Below are positions 54,224-61,628 of a stretch of 64,000 nucleotides of DNA, in pieces. The position numbers and the translations under genes are program-made. The first letter of the stretch is position 1. Every line of letters starts with the position of its first letter. The DNA is from Cellvibrionaceae bacterium (GTDB taxonomy: Bacteria; Pseudomonadota; Gammaproteobacteria; Pseudomonadales; Cellvibrionaceae): the NCBI GenBank assembly GCA_021151615.1, contig JAGKXA010000001.1:12222-76221 (forward strand), written 5' to 3'. Under the pieces are notes generated by a model. It was not told the origin of the DNA and made no database searches. It saw only the letters and a program-made list of their open reading frames with translations.

Positions 54224-55639
54224 TTAGTTCGGCGTATAACCCCGAATTAATCCCGCCAGTTTCACCAACGCTCTCTCCACCCGTGAATTCCACTCACAGG
54301 CGCATGACAAACGTACAAACGATGCATATTTCTTGCTGGCCGAAAAAATCGGGCCCGGGGCAATACTGATTCCTGCGGCCAGTGCCTGCCTGGCCAACTC
54401 AAAACTGTCGATATTGCCGGGCAATTCCAGCCAGATGACAAAGCCTCCCTGGGGCTGGCTGATCTTGGTTCCTTCGGGGAAAGTCTCTATCACTGCTTTG
54501 GTCATGCGCGTGACTGCCTGCGCATAGTCACTTCGCACACGGCGCAGGTGTCGCTCGTATTGACCGTTCTCCAATAGCTCTGCCACTGCCAGTTGCGGTA
54601 CTGTGGCTGTTGCCAGGTTTAACACGTATTTCAGGTACTCAATGCGGGGTTGGTGAATTCCACCTGCGATCCAGCCTACACGCAAACCGGGTGACAGGCT
54701 TTTGGATATGGAGCTACACAGGATTACATTCTCATCCAATGCCTTGAGCAGGGAAGGGCGAGCCTGGCTAAAGCCCAGGTCGCTGTAGATGTCATCTTCA
54801 ATCAGCGCAATACCGCGCGCTTTTAACATGCTCACCAAGCGCTGCTTGTTAGCGTCTGGCATGGAGCAGCCCAGCGGGTTGCTGAAGTTGGGGGTGACTA
54901 CGCAGGCTTTTACCGGCCAGCGGCTCAAGGCTAAATCCAGTGCCTCCAGGGACATACCGCTGTGTGGCGTAGCAGGAATCTCCAGTGCTTCCAATCCCAG
55001 TGATTCGATGACTTGTAATAGTCCATAAAACGTGGGTGATTCAATCGCCACTACGTCACCGGGCCGGGTGACGGCGCGCAGCGCCAGGGTCAATGCTTCC
55101 TGGCAGCCGTTGGTAATGATGATTTCATCCGGGTGGACGGCACAGTTAGCCTCTGCCAGTCGGCGCGACAATTGCCGGCGCAACTCGGGCGCACCGGGGG
55201 AGAATTCGTAATTAGCGCCGCGAACCCGCTGTTGGCGAGCGACGCGGGTGAGTGCCTGCTCAATGGCGCGGGTGGGCAAAAACTCGCTGGCCGGAACGGC
55301 TGCTCCCAACTGCACTATTCCGGGGTCGTTGGCGGCTTTGATCAATTGCAGCACCATATCCTGGCCGCTAACCGGGGCGGGGCGCATGGTAGTGACATGG
55401 ACGCGCGGGGCTTGCACCTGTGTAAGCGGGCGCGCTTTTACATAAAAGCCGGAACGATTGCGCACCTCCAGCAGCCCCCAGTCTTCCAACTGGCGGTAAG
55501 CGGATATCACTGTGGCAATGCTGAGTTGGTGTTGCTGTGCCTGTTGACGCACACCGGGCATGCGATCTCCAGCCTGGAAGCCACCGCTGGTAATTAGTCC
55601 GGCAAGTTCGTCGGCCAGTTTGCGATACAAAATATCCAT
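54224..55639 (-). CDS. MocR/PdxR-type transcriptional regulator (GntR winged helix plus aminotransferase domain)
   Basis: 471 residues. The N-terminal winged helix (LADELAGLITSGGFQAGDRM, VRQQAQQHQLSIATVISAYR) is followed by a fold-type I aminotransferase domain: NGCQEALTLALRAVTRPGD, TPNFSNPLGCSMPD and SISKSLSPGLRVGW, the last holding the PLP-binding lysine. MocR regulators sense vitamin B6 or amino compounds through this domain. It is divergent from a PhzF and aminotransferase operon, with an operator-like repeat array between. Most likely it controls that operon and itself. Confidence 0.9.
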   Translation of the reverse strand: MDILYRKLADELAGLITSGGFQAGDRMPGVRQQAQQHQLSIATVISAYRQLEDWGLLEVRNRSGFYVKARPLTQVQAPRVHVTTMRPAPVSGQDMVLQLIKAANDPGIVQLGAAVPASEFLPTRAIEQALTRVARQQRVRGANYEFSPGAPELRRQLSRRLAEANCAVHPDEIIITNGCQEALTLALRAVTRPGDVVAIESPTFYGLLQVIESLGLEALEIPATPHSGMSLEALDLALSRWPVKACVVTPNFSNPLGCSMPDANKQRLVSMLKARGIALIEDDIYSDLGFSQARPSLLKALDENVILCSSISKSLSPGLRVGWIAGGIHQPRIEYLKYVLNLATATVPQLAVAELLENGQYERHLRRVRSDYAQAVTRMTKAVIETFPEGTKISQPQGGFVIWLELPGNIDSFELARQALAAGISIAPGPIFSASKKYASFVRLSCACEWNSRVERALVKLAGLIRGYTPN

Positions 55640-55653
55640 AGGTGCAGCCCTTA

Positions 55654-55710
55654 GGTACAGTTTTAATTCGCTTCAATAGGTACAGATTTATTAATTAACA
55701 AATCTGTACC
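55654..55710. promoter_or_regulatory. MocR-type operator between the regulator and the PhzF operon
   Basis: GGTACAG occurs directly repeated at 55654-55660 and 55679-55685, and the second copy is part of a long inverted repeat: GGTACAGATTT (55679-55689) and AAATCTGTACC (55700-55710) with ten bases between. Direct plus inverted half-sites in the divergent promoter are typical of MocR/PdxR binding regions. Confidence 0.75.
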
Positions 55711-55816
55711 GTATCAATTTATATAAATTGAAACTGTAACGGTTGTTGCAGGGAAAATACACTGCAATTCCACGAACTAACCGTTTTACGCGTTTATTGA
55801 CCCCAAAGGAGGGACT

Positions 55817-56611
55817 ATGCCTTTTCCCCTGTATCTGGTGGATGCCTTTATCGACCAGCCCTTTAGTGGCAATCCGGCTGGCGTCTGCCTGTTGCCAGAA
55901 GAGCAGCCTGCCAAATGGATGCAACAAGTGGCCATGGAAATGAATCAGGCCGAAACGGCTTTTGTCTGGCCGAGAGCAGACGGCAGCTACAGCTTGCGTT
56001 GGTTTACCCCGCAGGTGGAAGTAGATCTCTGCGGCCACGCGACCCTGGCGGCGGCGCATGCACTCTGGCGTGAGGCGGGCGAGTTACAGTCGGTCATTCA
56101 CTTTCACACGCGCAGCGGTTTGTTAAGCGCAGCGCGCAAGGGCGATGACATCCAACTGGATTTTCCCAGTGATCAACCGAAAACCCGCGATATTCCTGCG
56201 CCGTTACTGCAATTCCTTGGCAAGCCGCCGGTGTGGTTTGGTCGCGGTCGGGATGATTTATTGTTGGTATTGGAAAATGCTGCTGCTGTAGAAACCTTTG
56301 TACCCGATTTACCGCTGATAACTGCAATCACCGAGCGCGGTTTGATTATTACCGCACCCGGCGATACCGGTTCCGGGTTGGATATGGTCTCGCGCTTTTT
56401 TGCGCCCAGAGTGGGTATTGCAGAAGATCCGGTCACCGGTTCCGCCCATTGTTTACTGGCGGTCTATTGGGGCTATCGCCTGGGAAAAAAATTATTGCGC
56501 GCCCGCCAGGCATCGCCACGCGGTGGTTTGTTAATGCTGGAGTTACAAGGTGAGCGCGTGCTGCTCAGCGGCAAAACCAAAACTATGTTGCAAGGTGACT
56601 TTTATGGTTGA
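55817..56611 (+). CDS. PhzF family isomerase/epimerase
   Basis: 264 residues; AAGGAGG precedes the ATG. PhzF family signatures: LVDAFIDQPFSGNPAGVCLL, the glutamate in MNQAETAFVW, FTPQVEVDLCGHATLAAAH and EDPVTGSAHCLLAVYW. PhzF itself isomerises a phenazine precursor, but most family members belong to other, unassigned pathways and no phenazine genes are here. It overlaps the aminotransferase gene by eight bases, so they form one operon. Confidence 0.9.
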   Translation: MPFPLYLVDAFIDQPFSGNPAGVCLLPEEQPAKWMQQVAMEMNQAETAFVWPRADGSYSLRWFTPQVEVDLCGHATLAAAHALWREAGELQSVIHFHTRSGLLSAARKGDDIQLDFPSDQPKTRDIPAPLLQFLGKPPVWFGRGRDDLLLVLENAAAVETFVPDLPLITAITERGLIITAPGDTGSGLDMVSRFFAPRVGIAEDPVTGSAHCLLAVYWGYRLGKKLLRARQASPRGGLLMLELQGERVLLSGKTKTMLQGDFYG

Positions 56612-57533
56612 GTCAGGCATGGCTAGTTTTTCAGGTGCATTATCTGCAGATGCAATCGCAAATAAAACAACGCCCGTATGTTGGTTAAATGGCAACTTGG
56701 TTGCGCCGGAGCAAGCGGTTGTCTCGGTATTTGATCACGGGCTTTTGTATGGCGATGGTGTGTTTGAAGGTATTCGTTTTTACAATGGCAAAGCATTTCG
56801 TTTGCAAGCACATCTTGAGCGATTACTGCTTTCCGCGCGTGCTATTGCGTTGGAAATCCCCTACAAGATAGAAGCGCTTACCCAAGCTGTATTGGAGGTG
56901 ATCGCCGTCGCGCCATCAGCTAATGGCTATATGCGTTTGGTGGTGACGCGCGGTGTCGGGCCGCTCGGAATAGATCCTTCGCGCTGTCGCGCGCAGCAAG
57001 TATTTATCATCGCGGATGCATTGCATATGGTGAGTGATCGTGTAAGAACCGAGGGCGCAAAAGTGATTATTGCGGCAACTCGCCGATTAGGTTCGGATGG
57101 CCTTGATCCGCGCATCAAAAGTTTAAATTACCTCAACCATATTCTCGCGCGTATGGAAGCCACTCACGCCGGTGCCGATGAAGCCATTTTGTTAAACGGT
57201 GCGGGCAGAATTGCCGAGGGCAGTGCAGATAATATTTTTATCGTGAAAAAAGGGGAGCTGTTAACGCCGCCGGTAATTGAAGGTGCGCTCGATGGAATTA
57301 CTCGCCAGGTGGTCTTGGAACTTGCAGAAAAACGGGGAATAAAAGCGCGCGAAATTCCACTTGCCCCCTACGATTTATTCACTGCCGATGAATGTTTCCT
57401 CACGGGTACAGGGGCAGAATTAATTCCTGTAGGCTATGCCGATGGTCGTGCAATGCCGCAGTGTCCCGGCCCTGTTTATCAACGCCTGGCAGTAGCGTTT
57501 AAGGAATTGGTTGGTATGGAGTCAGCGGAATAA
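56604..57533 (+). CDS. Class IV aminotransferase, branched-chain-type (IlvE-like)
   Basis: 309 residues from the ATG at 56604, which overlaps the PhzF stop (ATGGTTGA) and has AAGGTGAC upstream. Fold-type IV features: VFDHGLLYGDGVFEGIRFY, the PLP lysine in RIKSLNYLNHILAR, EGSADNIFIVKKG and FLTGTGAELIPV. It resembles branched-chain amino-acid aminotransferases, which interconvert Leu/Ile/Val and 2-oxo acids; D-amino-acid and other class IV specificities cannot be excluded. Its place under a MocR-type operator suggests a catabolic or vitamin-B6-linked use. Confidence 0.85.
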   Translation: MVESGMASFSGALSADAIANKTTPVCWLNGNLVAPEQAVVSVFDHGLLYGDGVFEGIRFYNGKAFRLQAHLERLLLSARAIALEIPYKIEALTQAVLEVIAVAPSANGYMRLVVTRGVGPLGIDPSRCRAQQVFIIADALHMVSDRVRTEGAKVIIAATRRLGSDGLDPRIKSLNYLNHILARMEATHAGADEAILLNGAGRIAEGSADNIFIVKKGELLTPPVIEGALDGITRQVVLELAEKRGIKAREIPLAPYDLFTADECFLTGTGAELIPVGYADGRAMPQCPGPVYQRLAVAFKELVGMESAE

Positions 57534-57671
57534 ATCGTGTAGTTGCAAGGACGCTCGCAAATTTTAACCTGCCGCTGGAATGAAATTCAGAAAAAGGCAC
57601 AAATTCATTAGCAGTTGCCGGTGAGTATCTGCATACTGATCGACAGGTCAGTTAACTGAGTTCCAGCATCC

Positions 57672-58571
57672 ATGCGCGACATTAAAAATATTGATTTAAA
57701 TTTATTAAAAGCATTGGATGCGTTGCTGGATGAACGCAATGTCACGCGCGCCGCCGAGCGACTGTCGCTCACCCAGCCGGCCATGAGCGGTATGCTGACG
57801 CGTTTGCGTGAAAGTTTTAATGATCCGCTTTTTGTGCGCTCACAGCGCGGTGTTGTCCCCACGCAACGTGCGTTGGAATTAGCGGGCCCGGTTAAGCAAG
57901 TGTTGGCGGAAATTGCAGTGCTGCTGACGCCGGCAGAGTTTGACCCGGCAACCGCGGAAATGACTTTATCAATCGCCGCTACTGACTACGCCTTGCAAGC
58001 AGTTGCTGTCCCATTTGTATTAGAGCTGAAAAAACGCGCGCCGCGTATTCGCGTGGCTTTATTACCCATTGAAAATGAAAACCTGCACGCGCAACTGGAG
58101 CGTGGCGATATCCAACTGGTGTTGCTAAGCCCCGCCAATAGTCCACCCGATTTACATGCGCGCCGTTTGTTCGACGAAGAATATGTGTGCGTAATGCGCG
58201 ACGAACACCCTGCGGCGAAAACGCCATTATCGCTTGATGAATTCTGCAAACTGGAGCATGCGCTTTTTTCTTACAACGGTGGTTGTTTCAGTGGCGCAAC
58301 GGATGAGGCTCTCGCGCGGATAGGGCGCGAACGGCAAGTGGTGCTATCAGTAAAATCTTTTCTGGTGATGACGAACATTGTGCGCGCCAGTGACCTTATC
58401 TCGGTTGTTCCCAAACGGCTGGTTGAGCATCTTGAAGGCTTGGCAATGCAGGAAACGCCGCTACCGGTTGAAGGGTTTGCACTGGTCGCGGCATGGCATG
58501 AGCGAACCCACAAAGACCCGGCGCAGCGCTGGGTGCGTGATTTGTTGTTCGAGTTGTTCATTGCACACTAG
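57672..58571 (+). CDS. LysR family transcriptional regulator
   Basis: 299 residues. The N-terminal helix-turn-helix is LDALLDERNVTRAAERLSLT followed by QPAMSGMLTRLRE and DPLFVRSQRGVVPT, a LysR signature. The periplasmic-binding-like effector domain spans about 90-295 (MTLSIAATDYALQAVAVPF). It lies 145 bp upstream of the xenA gene in the same direction and may regulate it, though LysR genes are more often divergent from their targets. Confidence 0.93.
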   Translation: MRDIKNIDLNLLKALDALLDERNVTRAAERLSLTQPAMSGMLTRLRESFNDPLFVRSQRGVVPTQRALELAGPVKQVLAEIAVLLTPAEFDPATAEMTLSIAATDYALQAVAVPFVLELKKRAPRIRVALLPIENENLHAQLERGDIQLVLLSPANSPPDLHARRLFDEEYVCVMRDEHPAAKTPLSLDEFCKLEHALFSYNGGCFSGATDEALARIGRERQVVLSVKSFLVMTNIVRASDLISVVPKRLVEHLEGLAMQETPLPVEGFALVAAWHERTHKDPAQRWVRDLLFELFIAH

Positions 58572-58714
58572 CACCGAACTGATTGGCTAAGGTATCCAGA
58601 TATAAAATCCCCTGATGATAATCATAAGAAAATAGGATTTTTTATATACCTGAGGGGCGGTTACTCTGCACACACTAACCCTGTGCAGTATTAACTGTTT
58701 TCCCGGAGACTCCT

Positions 58715-59812
58715 ATGTCCTCACTCTTTACCCGTTTCAAACTCAAAGATATTGAACTGCGTAACCGCATTGCCGTACCTCCCATGTGCCAGTACATGGC
58801 AATCGATGGCATTAGCAATGACTGGCATTTGGCGCATTACAGCAGCATTGTACGCGGCGGTGCCGGTTTGGTGATTGTCGAAGCAACTGCCGTATCCCCC
58901 GAAGGTCGTATTTCTCCCGGTTGTCTTGGCCTGTGGAGTGACCAGCACGCCGCGGGCCTTGCGCAAATCGCCAGCGCGATCAAGAAAGCCGGTGCCGTTC
59001 CCGGCATCCAGATTGCACATGCAGGCCGCAAAGCCAGCGCCAATCGTCCCTGGGAAGGTGACGACCATATTCCCACCCATGATCCGCGCAGCTGGGAAAC
59101 TATTTCGCCATCGCCAATTGCCTTTGGTGGTGATTTGGATAAGTTGCCGCGTGAGATGAGCACTGCTGATATCAAGCGCGTTTGCGCTGATTTTGCTGCG
59201 GCGGCACAACGCGCGTTGGACGCCGGTTTTGAATGGTTGGAATTGCATTTTGCCCATGGTTATCTCGCGCAAAGTTTTTTCTCGGTGCATGCGAATCAAC
59301 GCACCGATGAATATGGTGGGAGCTTGGAAAACCGCAGTCGCTTTTTATTGGAAACACTGGCCGCCGTGCGCGCGGTTTGGCCAGAAAATTTGCCGTTGAC
59401 TGCACGCTTTGGTGTTATTGAGTACGACGGTCGCGATGAAGAAACGCTTGCAGAATCCATTGAACTTACCAAACAAATGCGCAAAAACGGTTTGGATATG
59501 TTGAGCGTAAGTATTGGCTTCTCCACACCCAACGCGAATATCCCTTGGGCCCCCGCATTTCTTGCACCTATTGCCGAAAAAGTTCGCAATGCTGCAGATT
59601 TGCCCGTTTCATCGGCCTGGGGTTTCAGCACGCCGGAATTGGCCGAGCAAGCTATCGCCAATAAGCAATTGGACCTGGTCATGGTTGGACGCCCGCATCT
59701 CGCCAATCCGCATTGGCCATACCAGGCCGCGCGTGCTCTCGGTGTTGAAAAACCTTCCTGGGTTTTGCCTGCGCCTTATGCGCATTGGTTGGAGCGTTAT
59801 AGGTCTGAGTAG
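58715..59812 (+). CDS. xenA: Old yellow enzyme family ene-reductase (XenA type)
   Basis: 365 residues. An FMN-dependent NAD(P)H ene-reductase closely resembling Pseudomonas XenA: RNRIAVPPMCQYMAIDG with the thermophilic-like OYE active-site cysteine, GIQIAHAGRKASANRPWEGD with the substrate-binding histidine, WLELHFAHGYLAQSFFS, TARFGVIEYDGRDEETL and LPAPYAHWLERY. Such enzymes reduce activated C=C bonds and nitro compounds. GGAG precedes the ATG; a strong terminator follows. Confidence 0.93.
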   Translation: MSSLFTRFKLKDIELRNRIAVPPMCQYMAIDGISNDWHLAHYSSIVRGGAGLVIVEATAVSPEGRISPGCLGLWSDQHAAGLAQIASAIKKAGAVPGIQIAHAGRKASANRPWEGDDHIPTHDPRSWETISPSPIAFGGDLDKLPREMSTADIKRVCADFAAAAQRALDAGFEWLELHFAHGYLAQSFFSVHANQRTDEYGGSLENRSRFLLETLAAVRAVWPENLPLTARFGVIEYDGRDEETLAESIELTKQMRKNGLDMLSVSIGFSTPNANIPWAPAFLAPIAEKVRNAADLPVSSAWGFSTPELAEQAIANKQLDLVMVGRPHLANPHWPYQAARALGVEKPSWVLPAPYAHWLERYRSE

Positions 59813-59875
59813 TAGTACAGGCTTCGTAAATACCTGTAACAGTATTTATTTTGCGCTATTAGAAAAAGTGTGCAT

Positions 59876-59911
59876 AAAAATCCTGCTCGAGTGATGGCGA
59901 GCAGGATTTTT
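59876..59911 (+). terminator. Rho-independent terminator after xenA
   Basis: AAAAATCCTGCTCG (59876-59889) and CGAGCAGGATTTTT (59898-59911) form a 14-bp perfect stem around an eight-base loop, with flanking A and T runs. Confidence 0.9.
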
Positions 59912-60026
59912 CAATAATACTTAGTGGCTTTTACGCTATTCTTGATCACATCGAACCTTCCAATAGGATTCCAGCTATATATAACTATTGGATTGATTAT
60001 GTTGTGGTTGTTGAGTAGAAAAATCT

Positions 60027-60815
60027 ATGCGCTGTATTTTGTGCTCGTTATTAATTATTTTCCTGTGTGCATCAGGTTGTACTTCCGCAAATAAATCGGC
60101 GATTCCCGTTTATGTTTACCATCAATTTTCTCCCTTCGTAAATGATCAGCAAACGGATTTAAGTGAGCTGTTTGTCGAATATCTGAATGGTCACACCAGC
60201 TACCGCTGGCAACTTGTTTTGTTAAGCCGGGCAGAATTAAACCGTATGCGTCAACAGGGGCAGCAAAGCGTCATTCTATGGTCAAACCCTAAATGGTTTG
60301 GCTATACACCTGATTTAAAAATAAGTGAACCATTGCTATGGGATGCGGATGTATTGGTGTTTAACCAACAGCAACCGCTGGTTGGGAAATTTCCCTCTGC
60401 GATAATTAATAAATCATTTTGCGCGGTATCCGGCCATCGTTATTTAGCGTTGGAGCCGTATTTTTTTGATAGCAGCGTAAAAGTAATTGAACGGAGTTCG
60501 CAACGCGAATGCGTTCAATTGTTAATGTCCGCCAGGGTGGATTTTATTCAGGCCGAAAAAAGTAATTTATTTACCGAGTACACTCAGGCGTTAAAAAATG
60601 ACATAGGGTTTATTGAACCGGCAATCGATAATTTCCAGCGCTTTGTGTTGGTGGATGAGTCCTACAGCTATCTGTTGCCTCAGTTGAACCAAGTCATTAT
60701 TAACTTGCATAACGATAAACAATGGCAACAAGAACTGGAAAAAATAGGTGAATCCCGCTTTGTGGATCTGTTTGAATTAAACCTTGAGGAATTGATGAAG
60801 GTGGAAATGCCTTAG
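60027..60815 (+). CDS. Solute-binding-like lipoprotein (family 3 type)
   Basis: 262 residues. A type II signal peptide with lipobox CASGC near residue 18 anchors it to a membrane. The mature part begins IPVYVYHQFSPFVNDQQTDL and follows the two-lobed pattern of family 3 periplasmic binding proteins (LLMSARVDFIQAE, AIDNFQRFVLVDES). No ABC permease or ATPase is nearby, and many stand-alone proteins of this type are sensor or enzyme-like, so transport is not implied. Confidence 0.65.
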   Translation: MRCILCSLLIIFLCASGCTSANKSAIPVYVYHQFSPFVNDQQTDLSELFVEYLNGHTSYRWQLVLLSRAELNRMRQQGQQSVILWSNPKWFGYTPDLKISEPLLWDADVLVFNQQQPLVGKFPSAIINKSFCAVSGHRYLALEPYFFDSSVKVIERSSQRECVQLLMSARVDFIQAEKSNLFTEYTQALKNDIGFIEPAIDNFQRFVLVDESYSYLLPQLNQVIINLHNDKQWQQELEKIGESRFVDLFELNLEELMKVEMP

Positions 60816-60847
60816 TGATCTTTATTTAGCGGAAAGAGTAACTAACA

Positions 60848-60877
60848 AAAAAACAGGTCTTAACACCTGCTTTTTTT
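60848..60877. terminator. Bidirectional terminator
   Basis: An A run, CAGGT (60854-60858), a six-base loop, ACCTG (60865-60869), then C and a T run to 60877. It serves the solute-binding-like gene on the plus strand and could also end the leftward remnant. Confidence 0.75.
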
Positions 60878-60908
60878 AGGGGATAACTAGAAAGTCTCTC
60901 TGATATAG

Positions 60909-61069
60909 CTATTCTTTAAAATCGGCAAAAACATCAATTTCCTGGCAGTCTCTCCATTCGCTGAAATTTTCCAGTTCGCTAATTTTTTTTCGTCCAAGAT
61001 TGCATCACCTAATGCGCGGTAGAATTTTTTTTCGTGGTTAATAATGCGAATACCGCGTCCAGTTTCCAT
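60909..61069 (-). pseudogene. Small frameshifted gene, family unknown
   Basis: One frame reads METGRGIRIINHEKKFYRAL then GDAILDEKK up to a run of eight A bases. After the run, the next frame continues ISELENFSEWRDCQEIDVFA and DFKE before a TAG at 60909-60911. Both halves look like natural protein and join in the A run, so a one-base slip there would give a single product of about 53 residues. Without it, the first frame ends at 60887. It may be a broken gene, a programmed slip or a sequencing error. Function unknown. Confidence 0.35.
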
Positions 61070-61263
61070 TCAGTAATTTTCTTTTCATTCACTGATTGCT
61101 GTTCCTATGTCCTGTTAGTGTGATAGTTTTGCTAATGCCAACTCATACGAAATTATAAGGTTAGAGTGTAGCTTAGGAAGTTTTATCTTGGTAGGTATTG
61201 GTTGTACAGAAATAATTACAGGTGGCATGATTAGCCTTTCAAATTCTATCGAGAAGATGACTT

Positions 61264-61506
61264 ATGGATACTATGACCTGCACTGAGTTTCGCAATAATT
61301 TAGCGAAAGTATTGGACAAGGTGAACGATGATCACAAACCTGTACTTATTACCCGGCAGAATGCGAAACCAGTCGTGGTGATTAGCCTTGAAGATTTCCG
61401 AGCTTACGAAGCAACGGCTTATTTAATGGCTAGTCCAAAAAATGCTGCGCGGATAAATGAGGCGATTAACCAAGTAACTGCAACAAAGCAGCTTGGCGAA
61501 AATTAA
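61264..61506 (+). CDS. Phd/YefM family antitoxin, orphan
   Basis: 80 residues. The Phd/YefM fold is clear: TCTEFRNNLAKVLDKVNDDH, PVLITRQNAKPVVVISLEDF and RAYEATAYLMASPKNAARI. These antitoxins repress their own operon and neutralise a RelE/YoeB-type or Doc toxin. No toxin reading frame follows before the terminator at 61581, so it appears orphaned or its partner is elsewhere. Confidence 0.9.
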   Translation: MDTMTCTEFRNNLAKVLDKVNDDHKPVLITRQNAKPVVVISLEDFRAYEATAYLMASPKNAARINEAINQVTATKQLGEN

Positions 61507-61580
61507 TCGATGGTATATCGCGCTAATGATTAAATAGTCACCCTGGTTCAATGCCGCTATCACTACTAAAAAATACAAAA

Positions 61581-61604
61581 GGCCGGTTGTTTAACCGGCC
61601 TTTT
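61581..61604. terminator. Rho-independent terminator between convergent genes
   Basis: GGCCGGTT (61581-61588), four-base loop, AACCGGCC (61593-61600) followed by TTTT and preceded by AAAA. It serves the antitoxin gene and the leftward TonB receptor gene. Confidence 0.88.
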
Positions 61605-61628
61605 ACATTTTCTATTTATGAATAACCA

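Larger units (their letters stand above)
60816..61263. other. Region with a terminator and a broken small gene
   Basis: 448 bp before the Phd antitoxin gene. It holds a bidirectional terminator (60848-60877) and a leftward reading-frame remnant (60909-61069), both listed. The remaining 190 bp before 61263 are the probable promoter of the antitoxin; nothing else recognised. Confidence 0.5.

Noticed and set aside
55817..56611. Phenazine biosynthesis
   Set aside because: Only a PhzF-family gene is present; no phzA-G partners, and most PhzF relatives serve other pathways.
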